From Streptomyces sp. MST-110588 (lineage in GTDB: Bacteria; Actinomycetota; Actinomycetes; Streptomycetales; Streptomycetaceae): a stretch of DNA of 64,000 bases. A program made the translations under genes and the position numbers. The stretch is from NCBI RefSeq assembly GCF_022695595.1, contig NZ_CP074380.1:4104001-4168000 (forward strand). The letters run 5' to 3'. Below are positions 1-8,504 of this stretch, one piece after another; the first letter of the stretch is position 1, and every line of letters begins with the position of its first letter. The notes under the pieces are model-generated. The model saw only the letters and a list, made by a program, of their open reading frames with translations. It was not told the DNA's origin and ran no database searches.

Positions 1-104
1 GCCACCTCGACCAAATGAGCCAGGGGATCCGCCAGGTCCAGCAGAACGCCACGGCGACGGACGAATCCCTGTCGAGCGGCTTCGACCAGGGACGTCACGC
101 ATGA
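1..104 (+). CDS. WXG100 family protein, 3' end only
   Basis: The window opens inside this gene. In the frame that closes with TGA at 102-104, the last 33 residues read as a Gln/Ser-rich, amphipathic C-terminal helix that includes QMSQGIRQVQQNA and ends FDQGRHA. This resembles the C-terminal helix of small WXG100 (ESAT-6-like) proteins, which are secreted by type VII systems as helical-hairpin dimers. The stop codon overlaps the ATG of the next gene (ATGA), so the two are translationally coupled. The next gene carries a clear WXG motif, which supports the call. The WXG turn of this protein itself lies outside the window, so the family is inferred from context. Confidence 0.55.
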   Translation, partial: HLDQMSQGIRQVQQNATATDESLSSGFDQGRHA

Positions 105-1195
105 GCGGAGACGAGTCCGTGGCCGAGCAGGTCTACGAGGCCGGCCTGGAGATCATCAACCCCGGCGGTGACCCGGACACCCTCCGCGCGGCGGCCAAGG
201 GGTGGCGGGACCTCCACGACAACCTCCAGAGCATGTTCCAGGGCCTGGACGGCGAAGTGCGGCGGACCCTGGATTCCGGATGGCGGGGACCGGCGGCCGA
301 CGCCTTCGCGAAACACTGGAAAGACCTCAAGGCGGGGATGGACAAAACCCTGCCGCAATTGCCGCAGGCGGCAAAGAGCCTCGACGAGGCGGCGGATGCC
401 ATCGAGGAGATCAACGACGAGATCCACCAGATCTACCTGGAGATCGGAATATCCATCGGCATTTCGGTGGGACTGTCGTTTCTCACCATGGGCTTCTCGG
501 CGGCTGCGGGGGCCGCCCGAGCCGCCCAGCTCGCCGCCCGGGCCGCCAAACTCGCCAAAACGCTCGGCACCATCCTGCAGAAGGTCGGCCACGCTTTCAA
601 AACCATCTCCCGGCTGGCGAAGGAGCACCGCTTCCTGAAGAACGTTCTGGTCAACTGGGCCAGCAACACCGGCGGCACCGTTATCACCAACGCGCTGACC
701 GGGCAGGAGACCAACCTGTTCGACGCGACCTGGCAGGGCGGGCTCTCCGCGGTCGCCGGTACCGGGCCCGGGCTCATTTTCTCCCGGGGGCTGGCCAAGA
801 CCCGGCCGCTGGTCGGTGACATAGTGGGCGGCTCCGTTGGGAGTACGGTCGGCGGGCTCGCCGTCGACGGGACGAAGAATCTCGACAACGATTCGTCGAA
901 CGATGTCAGCGGGAAAAACGTGCTCTGGGACGCAGCGGTCAACGTGGTCGGTGGCGGGCTGGGAGGCGGAGCCGTACACGGTGCGAACAAGCACCTGCCA
1001 CCCGGGCAGGAGGGCCCGCACTTCTCGGTGGAAGGGCCGGCTCAGGGAGCCGTCTACGGCGGTACCGGGGCCATCGGCGCGCCACTGCACGATGTCATTG
1101 TCGGCAAGGACTCGGACGACAAGAAAAGTGAGGACACCGGCGCCAGTGCGGCACAGGCACCGAAGAAGGGATCGGTGAGGGACGTGTTCGGGTGA
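101..1195 (+). CDS. Large WXG-domain protein, putative type VII secretion substrate
   Basis: This 364-residue protein starts at an ATG overlapping the upstream stop. Residues 1-105 form a helical WXG-like domain with the turn SGWRGPAADAF at about 59-69 (W61, G63). Residues 110-160 are strongly hydrophobic and Ala-rich, starting IGISIGISVGLSFLTMGF. The rest is Gly/Val-rich, with repeated GG motifs near 230-290, and ends in a charged Lys/Ser tail. Family knowledge: WXG domains fused to longer tails are typical of actinobacterial type VII substrates, often toxins or toxin-delivery proteins. I do not recognise a nuclease, NADase or deaminase motif in the tail, so toxicity is only a possibility. 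The stop overlaps the GTG of the next gene (GTGA), giving a tight three-gene unit. No eccC/eccD secretion gene lies in the window. Confidence 0.7.
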   Translation: MSGDESVAEQVYEAGLEIINPGGDPDTLRAAAKGWRDLHDNLQSMFQGLDGEVRRTLDSGWRGPAADAFAKHWKDLKAGMDKTLPQLPQAAKSLDEAADAIEEINDEIHQIYLEIGISIGISVGLSFLTMGFSAAAGAARAAQLAARAAKLAKTLGTILQKVGHAFKTISRLAKEHRFLKNVLVNWASNTGGTVITNALTGQETNLFDATWQGGLSAVAGTGPGLIFSRGLAKTRPLVGDIVGGSVGSTVGGLAVDGTKNLDNDSSNDVSGKNVLWDAAVNVVGGGLGGGAVHGANKHLPPGQEGPHFSVEGPAQGAVYGGTGAIGAPLHDVIVGKDSDDKKSEDTGASAAQAPKKGSVRDVFG

Positions 1196-2598
1196 GGGAG
1201 CGCGACGCCGGCACCGCCCTGGCTACTGCTGTGGCCTGGGGTGGTGCCGTGGCCTTCATGGTCTGCCTGCTGGTTCGGAAGATCGCGCCGTATCCACGCT
1301 GGGATTTGCTCGGGTGCCTGGCGGTTTCCGCCGTCGCGGTGCTGGCGTGGTGGCGAAAAGCGAGCGGACGTACGAGGAGCAGGCGGACGGTGTTCGCCGG
1401 TCGGGCGACGCGGGCTTCTGCTTGGCCCATACCGGGGGAGCGGGGGATTCTCTGGTGGCCCGGCAGACGCTTTCCGTTTGTTCTCCTCGTCCTGTTGATG
1501 CTGCCCCTGCCGATCGTCATGCTGTACCTGTCGTCAACAGGGAGCTCGCCCCAGGTGGCCGCGATCCTTGCGCACGGCCCGCGTATATCGGATGTGACGG
1601 TCGCTCAGGTTCACCACTCGTACTTCAAGCAGGGCAAGGGTTACAGCTACTACGAGTCCGCGGTCACGGTCATGGTGCCGGTCGGGGACGGTGACGCGGC
1701 CCCCAGCCGGCCCGGGAAAGGAATGCCACGACTCAGGAGCGTCGTGGAATCCTCCACCCGGCCGCACCCAGGTAGCCGGTTCCCGGGCTTGTACGCTCCT
1801 GACCACCTCGCCGCAGGGATCATTCTGGACACTCGCGGCCAACTGCGCTCGCTTCTCGGTGGGCCCGCCGGTCCGCGGGATTTAGTGATGCTGGGCCTTT
1901 GGAGCATCTTGCCTTTGGGCTGCGCCGTATTCGCCTTCCGTAAACGTGCCGCCTCACTTCCCTGGGACGATGTGCCCGGCGACGGTGAGGCCCGAATGCT
2001 CCGGGTCCGGGTCGTGGGCGCGGGCGCGGGCGCGGGTGACTATCTCAACCGCCGTATGGAAAGGGCCTCGAAGCCGGGCAAGCCGGAATTGAGACCCACG
2101 CTGCGTTTGAACTCGCCGAGCGGGAGCCGCGATCTGCTGCTGGAGCGGTGCCTGGACCCCGTACAACTCGCCGAGGCCCTTCACGGTGTTCAGGGGCGTC
2201 TCTACTGGGCCCCCAAGCCGGAAGACAGACCCGAGTACTCCGTCCCTGCCTTGCTCGTCCTGGACGACGGCCGGTACGTACGGGGAGACACGATCAACGG
2301 TACGCCCCCGGGGACCCCGGCGGGTGAGCCGGTCGCCGAACCCCTCCCCAACGATCAGCAGGCGATCCGCCCGGTAGGGCCCTACGTACTGTGGCAGCCC
2401 CAGGTGCACAGACCGGGCCTAGTCGGCTGCGCTGTCGCCTTCCTCGCCGTGGTCCTGCTGGTGTCGGGCGCCGGATACGGCAACGCGACGCTGCGCAACG
2501 CGTGCTTGGTGGTCGCCGGGGCTGGGCCGGTCGTCGGACTGGCGCTGATTCGAAGGAGACGTACGCACTATTTGCGCCGGTTGGTGCGGCCGATCTGA
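1192..2598 (+). CDS. Polytopic membrane protein of the WXG cluster
   Basis: This 468-residue protein starts at GTG 1192, overlapping the upstream stop by 4 nt. Hydrophobic segments lie at about 8-28, 36-54, 92-110, 228-248, 405-428 and 434-452. Between the third and fourth is an extracytoplasmic stretch with aromatic and basic residues, and between the fourth and fifth a roughly 150-residue soluble region rich in Arg and Pro. I recognise no catalytic motif. Coupling to the WXG proteins suggests it serves the same process (anchor, immunity or receptor); that is inference from position. No terminator is seen before the next gene, which has its own signal peptide and an unrelated role. Confidence 0.65.
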   Translation: MRERDAGTALATAVAWGGAVAFMVCLLVRKIAPYPRWDLLGCLAVSAVAVLAWWRKASGRTRSRRTVFAGRATRASAWPIPGERGILWWPGRRFPFVLLVLLMLPLPIVMLYLSSTGSSPQVAAILAHGPRISDVTVAQVHHSYFKQGKGYSYYESAVTVMVPVGDGDAAPSRPGKGMPRLRSVVESSTRPHPGSRFPGLYAPDHLAAGIILDTRGQLRSLLGGPAGPRDLVMLGLWSILPLGCAVFAFRKRAASLPWDDVPGDGEARMLRVRVVGAGAGAGDYLNRRMERASKPGKPELRPTLRLNSPSGSRDLLLERCLDPVQLAEALHGVQGRLYWAPKPEDRPEYSVPALLVLDDGRYVRGDTINGTPPGTPAGEPVAEPLPNDQQAIRPVGPYVLWQPQVHRPGLVGCAVAFLAVVLLVSGAGYGNATLRNACLVVAGAGPVVGLALIRRRRTHYLRRLVRPI

Positions 2599-2816
2599 AA
2601 GGGACAGCTCAAGGAGCGAACCGAACGTAAGGCTCATCCGGCACGTAAGTCTCGTACACCACATCAGCCGCTCCAACCTCTTTCGCCCTACCCCCTCCAG
2701 CCGCTGGTTTCGGCCAATCCCGTCCCGGCTGTTCCGCCGGCCTCTACCTGCGAGTAGAAACCGGCGGTAACAGCGGTAGCAGGAGTGCGGTAGCAGGAGT
2801 CTGGAAGGGAGGCCCG

Positions 2817-4382
2817 ATGGGGCGCGCGGGACCAGGGCGGCTGACGGCCGTCGTCGCGGCGTGTGTGATGGCTTTCGGTGGCGTCGGTATGAGCGCGGGT
2901 GCGGCCACGGCCGCCGGCCCGGATGCGGGTGGGGGTCCGGGCGCGGGTACGCGTACGGCGGACGGTGCCGCGAGCAGCAAGCCGCTGCCGCCGAAGCTGG
3001 AGCGGATCCGGGCGGCCGAGGCGAAGAAGCTGTACGGCGACACCGCCGAGCGGCCTTTGGAGCAGCGCAAGACGTCCCTGATCTCGTTGGGGGACAGCGA
3101 GATCTCCGGCGAGGGCGTGGGGACGTACGAGCCGGGGACCAACGGGCCCGACAACTGGTGCCACCGTTCGCCCGATTCGGCCATCCACCGTACGGGCATC
3201 GCGGCCGATGTGACGTACAACGTCGCCTGCTCCGGCGCGTACACCGGAAACATCAAGATCGGCGGGAGCAAGCAGTACGCCGATGAGCTGGTGCAGAGCG
3301 ACAGCCTGGCGATCAAGGCGCGCAACACCCGGCTGAAGATGATCCTGCTGGGTGTCGGGGCCAACGACGACCTCCAGTTCGGCCCGGTGATGACGGACTG
3401 CGTGACCCGCTGGTTCACCCTCCAGGGGCCGTGCGAGCCCAAGTACCAGCCGGGCTGGAAGGCACGGGTCGACGCCCTGGTGCCCAAGGTCGAGCAGACC
3501 GTCGGCGACCTGCGGACCGTGATGCGTGACGCGGGCTACGCGGACGGCGACTACAAACTCGTCGTGATGGGCTACCCGAGCCCGATCGGCCCGGACGTCG
3601 AGGACAACCCCGACTTCCCCGGGAAGCTGGCGGGCGGGTGCACGGGTTATACCTCCGACGCCGCCTGGGCGCGTGACTCGGCCGTACCGGTCTTCGAGAA
3701 GGGCGTGCGCAAGATCGCCAAGGACACCGGCGTGACCTACCTCGACGCCTCGCGGCTCTTCCACGGCCATGAGGTGTGCATGGAGGACACCTGGGCGCGC
3801 GGCCTGTACGTCGACCTGACCAACCCCTTCCCGCCGGACGAGAACTCCGTACGCCAGTCCTTCCACCCCAACAAGAGCGGCCACGGCGCCTTCGCCTCCT
3901 GCCTGACGCAGCTCTACGCGGCGGGTGTGCGGGAGGGCTCCTGCGCCGACCCGGCCAGCACCGGAAAGCCCAAGCTGTACCCCGGGGCCTGGGACGACGC
4001 TTACCGGCCGCTGAAGGGCGCGGCGACCGGCGACTGCGTGGACGTGACGGGCGCGAGCAGCCGCAACGGTACGGCGGTCGGCGGCTGGGACTGCAACGGC
4101 CAGCGCAACCAGGGCTGGTGGTACGAGCCGGAGCGGCGCTCCCTGCATGTGGAGATGACGCAGGACCGCTGCCTGGACGTGCCGGGCGGCAAGTACGAGC
4201 CGGGGGCCGGGCTGGTGCTGTGGAACTGCTCGGGCGCGGCCAACCAGCAGTTCGTCAAGGACGCCGGGAGCGGGACGATCCGGCCGGCCGCGGCGCAGGG
4301 CCTGTGTCTGACGCTGGGCGCGCCGAAGGACGCGCTGCGGCTGCGGGCGTGCGACGGGTCGGCGGCGCAGCGGTTCGTCTGA
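2817..4382 (+). CDS. Secreted SGNH/GDSL-type hydrolase with C-terminal ricin B lectin domain
   Basis: The protein has 521 residues, with ATG 2817 preceded by a GGGAGG ribosome site. Residues 1-34 are a Sec-type signal peptide (basic start, Ala/Val-rich core, Ala-rich end). The SGNH fold is shown by LISLGDSEISGEG (Ser94 of GDS), a GANDD block and a C-terminal SFHPNKSGHG block supplying the catalytic His. Residues from about 395 to the end form a beta-trefoil ricin-B domain with paired Cys and repeated QxW-like elements (GQRNQGWWY, ANQQFV). The likely role is an extracellular esterase or lipase held on a carbohydrate surface; the substrate is unknown. It is followed by a strong hairpin terminator facing the convergent next gene. 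Confidence 0.85.
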   Translation: MGRAGPGRLTAVVAACVMAFGGVGMSAGAATAAGPDAGGGPGAGTRTADGAASSKPLPPKLERIRAAEAKKLYGDTAERPLEQRKTSLISLGDSEISGEGVGTYEPGTNGPDNWCHRSPDSAIHRTGIAADVTYNVACSGAYTGNIKIGGSKQYADELVQSDSLAIKARNTRLKMILLGVGANDDLQFGPVMTDCVTRWFTLQGPCEPKYQPGWKARVDALVPKVEQTVGDLRTVMRDAGYADGDYKLVVMGYPSPIGPDVEDNPDFPGKLAGGCTGYTSDAAWARDSAVPVFEKGVRKIAKDTGVTYLDASRLFHGHEVCMEDTWARGLYVDLTNPFPPDENSVRQSFHPNKSGHGAFASCLTQLYAAGVREGSCADPASTGKPKLYPGAWDDAYRPLKGAATGDCVDVTGASSRNGTAVGGWDCNGQRNQGWWYEPERRSLHVEMTQDRCLDVPGGKYEPGAGLVLWNCSGAANQQFVKDAGSGTIRPAAAQGLCLTLGAPKDALRLRACDGSAAQRFV

Positions 4383-4453
4383 CCTCGCAGTTCGTCTGAT
4401 GTCGCGGGTTCTGTGCGTGTGACACGTACGGCGCACGACCGGCGCGCGTACGG

Positions 4454-4491
4454 GAAGGGGCCCGCATCCTGACCGGGATGCGGGCCCCTTC
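4454..4491. terminator. Bidirectional hairpin terminator
   Basis: A perfect 16-bp stem (4454-4469 with 4476-4491) with a 6-nt loop lies between the convergent SGNH hydrolase and Yip1-type genes. It can serve both strands. There is no long T run, as is common in Streptomyces. Confidence 0.8.
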
Positions 4492-4559
4492 GGACGTACA
4501 GGTACGGGTACGGGGCGCGGGTACGGGCGCGGTGTGCGGCCGGGCGGACCGGCTGACGA

Positions 4560-5627
4560 CTACAGGGTGCCCAGCTTGAGCAGCGCCAGCAGCGCGACGA
4601 GCTGGATGGACGCGGCACCCAGCGCCCTGGGCCACGGCAGGTCGTGCGACTTGCTGACCATGGTGGTGAACAGGAACCCGGACGCCAGCCAGGTGATCCA
4701 GCCCAGCACCTGCACCAGCGTACTGTCGCCGCCCAGGAACATCGCGAACACCAGCCGCGGCGCGTCCGTGATCGCCATGATCAGCATGGACAGGCCGATG
4801 GTCGGGGCCCAGGTGCCGTCGCCGCCGAGCTGGCGGGCGAGGGTGTGGGTCACCGCGCCCAGGATCAGACTGCCGACGACGAACATGATGCCGGTGATCA
4901 GCACCCACGGGATGCTGTTGGAGAGGGTGGCGTTGAGCACGTCCTCGCGGGCCTTGTCGAAGCCGAAGACCGCGAGCAGGCCGTAGACCAGGCTGACGAT
5001 CAGGGCCGGAATCCAGACCGGGTGATCGCGCATCTGCATGAACGTCGGCCCGGGACGGGTCACGATGCCGACGAGCAACTGCTTCCAGGGCAGGCGGGGG
5101 CCGACGGGCGCAGCCGCGGCCTGACCGGCGCGGTAGGTCCCGCCGTCCCCGTACTGGCTGTCGCCGCCGTTCCCGTACGGGTCGCCGTAAGGGTCGGGGT
5201 ACTGGCCGCCGGGTCCGGGGCCGTAGGCGTCCGGGACCTCGCCGACGCTGAACTGCCGGGTGTGACCGGGGTTGTTGTCGTTGGCGTACGGGGCGTAGGA
5301 CTGCTGCACGGGCTCGTAGCCGTCGTCACCGAAGTACTCGGGCTCGCCGTGCCGGCCGCCGTGCTGGGCGCCGCCGTGCTGGGCGCCGCCCTGGTGCGGA
5401 CCGCCCTGCTGCGGGGCGCCGTACCCCGGCCGGCTCGCGTACGGCTGCGGTGAGTGCGGCGCCTGCGGGGCCCGCGGCGACTGCTGCGGTTGCTGCCACT
5501 GTCCGTGCGGAGGCGGGGGCTGCTGCCCGTACGGTCCCTGCTGTCCGTACGGCGCCTGCTGCCCCTGCTGCTGCCCGTGCTGCGCGGAGCGGGAGTTCCG
5601 TCCGCGACCCATCCTGAATCCAGCCAC
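4560..5627 (-). CDS. Yip1-family membrane protein with Gln/Gly/Pro-rich N-terminus
   Basis: GTG at 5627 gives 355 residues starting VAGFRMGRGRNS; the ATG at 5612 is the alternative. I prefer the GTG because related Streptomyces proteins, as I recall them, begin in the same way. The ribosome site is weak for both. Residues 1-175 are a low-complexity cytoplasmic region rich in Gln, Gly, Pro and Tyr (GQQ, PYG, QHGG repeats). The C-terminal half carries a Yip1-like domain with about five hydrophobic helices, for example WIPALIVSLVYGLLAVFGF and WVLITGIMFVVGSLILGAV. Yip1-domain proteins are integral membrane proteins of largely unknown function in bacteria. The reading frame stays open about 440 nt upstream, but that part has no domain and I exclude it. 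Confidence 0.8.
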   Translation of the reverse strand: MAGFRMGRGRNSRSAQHGQQQGQQAPYGQQGPYGQQPPPPHGQWQQPQQSPRAPQAPHSPQPYASRPGYGAPQQGGPHQGGAQHGGAQHGGRHGEPEYFGDDGYEPVQQSYAPYANDNNPGHTRQFSVGEVPDAYGPGPGGQYPDPYGDPYGNGGDSQYGDGGTYRAGQAAAAPVGPRLPWKQLLVGIVTRPGPTFMQMRDHPVWIPALIVSLVYGLLAVFGFDKAREDVLNATLSNSIPWVLITGIMFVVGSLILGAVTHTLARQLGGDGTWAPTIGLSMLIMAITDAPRLVFAMFLGGDSTLVQVLGWITWLASGFLFTTMVSKSHDLPWPRALGAASIQLVALLALLKLGTL

Positions 5628-6202
5628 GCGATCGAACGTACCTGGTCCGGAGGGTCTCGGTGCAGGGCCCGGGGGAACCGCCGGGCATTGCTGCCGAGCT
5701 GTGACATCCCTTAAGGGAATTCTGCGGGAACCCGGAGGGGTTTCGGGCCGGGGCGTGGGTCTTCCGGCGGATGGCGGTAGCACTTGAGGAGGACGCGCGG
5801 CTCGTACGGTGCCTCGCCCGTGGGGCGTCGGGTCTCTCGACTCTCCGACGCCCCACGGGGGGCGGGCCGGTCCGGAATACGGGGGAGCCGGACCGGGCCG
5901 TGGGGCCGGCCTGTGGAAACTGCCGTCGATGGGCACCGACGGGACCGGACACGCCGACGTGGCCCGATGTGTCCACGGTAGATGTAATGCGCCATCAACA
6001 TGATCCATTCTGCGCAGTGGGTATCCGGAACACGCTGCGGATTCCCGTTCCGGCGCGCCATCAGGCAATTTCCGACCGGCCCGGCGGAATGATTCCGGGC
6101 CCGGCCACCGGGCCGAGCGGCTGCCGGGGGTCGAACGGCCGCCGGGCTTCCCGGCGTCCGGTAGCCGGGGGCCCTCCAGCCCTCCAGCTCACCGGCTCGG
6201 AC
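5628..6202. other. Gene-free interval with two inverted repeats
   Basis: About 575 bp without a supportable gene. It holds a 12-bp palindrome TCCCTTAAGGGA at 5707-5718, upstream of the Yip1-type gene and possibly a regulator site for it, and a strong hairpin at 5817-5859. A locally AT-richer patch at 5980-6035 could hold a promoter, but no downstream gene on the plus strand matches it. Open frames here are shadows with no domain or ribosome site. Confidence 0.5.
5817..5859 (-). terminator. Hairpin, probable terminator of the AraC gene
   Basis: Perfect 15-bp stem (5817-5831 with 5845-5859) with a 13-nt loop. It lies downstream of the minus-strand AraC-family gene and upstream of the Yip1-type gene, so it most likely insulates them. 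Confidence 0.6.
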
Positions 6203-7201
6203 TCAGGGCGTGTGGAGCGTCTGCGAGGGGGTCTCGCCGAAGCGGGCCCGGTAACTGCTCGCGAACCGGCCCAGATGTACAAAGCCCCAGCGGTACGCCG
6301 CCTCGCCCACACTCAGCTCTCCGGGTCCGGAGTGCCGCAGATCGTCCCGTACGCGGCACAGCCGTACGTCGCGCAGGTAGGCCATCGGCGACATGCCGAC
6401 GTGCCGGCGGAAGCCCTCCTGGAGCCAGCGCACGCTGACCTGACCGATCGCTGCCAGCTCGGCGGTGTTGAAGGCGTGTTCCGGATGCGCCTGGATGGCG
6501 TCCACGACGCGCTTGACGGCGACCGGCCGTAACGACGGGGTCGGCGCCATGAGTTCGTCGCGGTGCCGGTGGCCGGCCGCCAGCAACAGGCCGTTCAGCA
6601 GCGTCTCCTGGAGCGGCTTGACCACCAGGGGCTGACCGAGCAGGCCGGGGTGGTCACGCATGTCATGGACGGCCAGCTTCACCAGCCGGGTCCAACTGCG
6701 CCCCGGCCCCTGCGAGACGTCGAACTCGGGGGAGAAGCGGACCGGTCTGCGGATGGGCCGGCCGAGCAACTGCTCCAGGTGCTGTTCCAGCGCCGCCGCG
6801 TCGATCTTCACCGCCAGCAGCCGGCAGTCACGGCTCCATCGGTCGATCGTGGTGTCACCGTCCGGCTGGAAGACGGCGGCCCGGGAGGACGTGGCGGTGG
6901 CCGGGCCGGGGACGTGGCGGCCCTGCCGCCAGGACATGTGCCCGGTCAGCAGCACGTCCACGTGGTACGAGCCCAGCTCGCCGAAGCGCGCCCGCAGTTC
7001 CGTACCGAAGCTGCACTCCCCGAGGGTCAGCGGACCCAGCCGGACGATGTCGAAGCGCGCGTCGAGGGCGTCCCCTGGGTCGAGCTGGTCGAGGGAATTG
7101 GCGTAGTACGTCTCGCTGATCACCGTACGGGCCTCTTCGAGGTCCGCGGTCCGGAAGGACAAGGGCAGCGAGACCGGCGCCGGTGCCGGGCGCGCGGGCA
7201 T
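6203..7201 (-). CDS. AraC-family transcriptional regulator
   Basis: 332 residues from ATG 7201, chosen because AAAGGAG lies 10 nt upstream; in-frame ATGs at 7228 and 7318 would add 9 and 39 residues. The N-terminal about 190 residues resemble the AraC-like ligand-binding domain (fold with LRARFGELGSYHVDVLLTG and an acidic RFSPEFDVS block). The C-terminal about 100 residues are a canonical AraC pair of helix-turn-helices (FNTAELAAIGQVSVRWLQEGF and GELSVGEAAYRWGFVHLGRF). This class usually controls adjacent or distant catabolic and stress genes. The gene stands alone, with long intergenic DNA on both sides, so no target is evident. Confidence 0.85.
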   Translation of the reverse strand: MPARPAPAPVSLPLSFRTADLEEARTVISETYYANSLDQLDPGDALDARFDIVRLGPLTLGECSFGTELRARFGELGSYHVDVLLTGHMSWRQGRHVPGPATATSSRAAVFQPDGDTTIDRWSRDCRLLAVKIDAAALEQHLEQLLGRPIRRPVRFSPEFDVSQGPGRSWTRLVKLAVHDMRDHPGLLGQPLVVKPLQETLLNGLLLAAGHRHRDELMAPTPSLRPVAVKRVVDAIQAHPEHAFNTAELAAIGQVSVRWLQEGFRRHVGMSPMAYLRDVRLCRVRDDLRHSGPGELSVGEAAYRWGFVHLGRFASSYRARFGETPSQTLHTP

Positions 7202-7591
7202 CTGCAGGAAGCTCCTTTCCCATCCCATGAAGACGGGGCTTCCAGGCATGCGCAGACGCAGCCACTTCGAACGAACCCCCGATAACAGGATAGGCACCCG
7301 CCACGACGAACGGTGCATACCTCATCAAGTGCCCGCCCCGACTCCGGATCCGGCCCCCCGAAGAAGCGCCACCAACGCCCCCACGCCCAGGCCGGGCCCG
7401 CCCCGGTGCCGGCCCCGGGAACAGCGAGCCGTACCAACCCGCCCAGCACACCGGGCTTGCCTGCTGACTGCCGCCCGCAGTGATTACCTTGATGGGATGA
7501 TTAGGGCATGCCCGGAGTGAGCGTTATGCCGAGTTCCCAAGAAGTAAGCAAAAACGCCCCTCTCGCCAACCGTTAGCCCAGGTCAGCTCCT
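7202..7591. other. Gene-free interval; upstream flank of the CRISPR remnant
   Basis: No gene is supported here. The last about 90 bp (7500-7591) are noticeably richer in A and T than their surroundings (AAGAAGTAAGCAAAAACG) and run straight into the first CRISPR repeat, as expected of a CRISPR leader. The minus-strand AraC gene must take its promoter from the left part of this stretch, but I could not pick a convincing -35/-10 pair. Confidence 0.45.
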
Positions 7592-7681
7592 GTGGTCCCC
7601 GCGTGCGCGGGGGTGGTCCCCAGCCTGACTGGGAAGTCGACGTTCTTGCCGTGTGGTCCCCGCGCACGCGGGGATCGTTTC
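7592..7681 (+). CRISPR. Minimal type I-E-like CRISPR remnant: two repeats, one spacer
   Basis: Repeat 1 (7592-7620) and repeat 2 (7653-7681) are each 29 nt. They share GTGGTCCCCGCG, two variable bases, then CGCGGGG, which forms the 7-bp hairpin stem typical of Streptomyces I-E repeats. The start-to-start distance is 61 nt, leaving a 32-nt spacer (7621-7652), exactly the I-E geometry. The last 8 bases of repeat 2 differ from those of repeat 1, as is usual for the trailing-end repeat, so the leader should be on the left. No third repeat occurs at 7714, and no cas gene is in the window. Translating the repeats gives the familiar spurious TPAHAGTT-type peptide. Confidence 0.75.
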
Positions 7682-7700
7682 GTCAGTGCCGTCAGGTGCT

Positions 7701-7721
7701 GATGCCCCCGTTCAGGGCATC
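7701..7721 (-). terminator. Small hairpin after the sensor-domain gene
   Basis: Seven-bp stem GATGCCC/GGGCATC with a 7-nt loop, just downstream of the minus-strand gene ending at 7734 and before the CRISPR remnant. Confidence 0.4.
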
Positions 7722-7733
7722 GGCCCGGCCCGC

Positions 7734-8504
7734 TCAGTGGGCCGTGCGTATCAGGGAGCGCGAGAGGCGGGCCTGTGCGCGCAGGATGTGGGGGCCGGTC
7801 CACAGGGCCAGGAGGATCTCCAGTATGCCGAGCCCGGCTGCCCAGTCGGCCGAGACCTGGCTCGTCAGGGGCAGGAACAGGTACCAGCTTCCGTCCCAGG
7901 CGGAGACGACCGTCTGCCAGATGAACGGCAGCACGATGCCGAACAGGCCGTGCGCCAGCATCGCGAAGGGCAGCAGGGCCAGCAGCCCGCCGGCCGTCAC
8001 GGCGACCTGTGCCCAGGCCAGTTCCCGCCAGGTCGACGGGCGCTTGAGCAGGCCCAGCACGCGGGAGAAGGCGGTGGGCCGGCCCTCGGCCGCCCCCGCG
8101 ACGCGTGCGTCGTTCTCGTAGCCGTTTCGGTGCCCGTACCCGTACCCGTATCCGTCCTGGTGCCCGGCCTCGTATTCATCGATGAGACCACGGCCTCCGG
8201 TGTCCGACCGGCCGTCGGCTATGCCGGACCAGCGTCGGCCGAGGGCGAGTTGCCGGCCGGCCAGGGCGTGGAGGCCGCGCGACAGGGCCGGTACGAGAGC
8301 GAAGCCGACCCATACGACCAGCAGCACCATCGCGGTGATCAGCAGCCAGGACAGCACCGCCGCGGCCACCCCGAGCCCCAGCAGTGCCAGGCCGCGCCAG
8401 GGGGCGAGCAGCCGCCCGCCGAGGCCCGGCCGCCAGGTGGGAGCCTCGCGCCCCGTACGCGCCGCCGTACGCAGCGCCGTGGTGCCCGCGGTGTGTTCCG
8501 TCAT
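7734..8504 (-). CDS. Orphan sensor-domain membrane protein
   Basis: 256 residues from ATG 8504, which has GGGGAG 7 nt upstream; the longer frame to 8561 lacks a ribosome site. There are two pairs of hydrophobic helices, LALLGLGVAAAVLSWLLITA with MVLLVVWVGFALVPAL and later VTAGGLLALLPFAMLAHGLF with ILEILLALWTGPHIL. They are separated by a soluble loop containing a Gly/Tyr-rich repeat (YGYGYGHRNGY). The arrangement matches the four-helix putative sensor domain that in actinobacteria normally precedes a NarL-type histidine kinase. Here the kinase part is absent: the gene ends right after the sensor. It may act as a stand-alone sensor or modulator; no partner kinase is adjacent. Confidence 0.7.
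   Translation of the reverse strand: MTEHTAGTTALRTAARTGREAPTWRPGLGGRLLAPWRGLALLGLGVAAAVLSWLLITAMVLLVVWVGFALVPALSRGLHALAGRQLALGRRWSGIADGRSDTGGRGLIDEYEAGHQDGYGYGYGHRNGYENDARVAGAAEGRPTAFSRVLGLLKRPSTWRELAWAQVAVTAGGLLALLPFAMLAHGLFGIVLPFIWQTVVSAWDGSWYLFLPLTSQVSADWAAGLGILEILLALWTGPHILRAQARLSRSLIRTAH

Noticed and set aside
5628..6068. N-terminal extension of the Yip1-type protein
   Set aside because: Pro/Arg-rich, crosses a terminator-like hairpin (5817-5859), and lacks a start signal.
7573..7803. Short protein reading TPAHAGTT
   Set aside because: Translation of the CRISPR repeats, a well-known annotation artefact.
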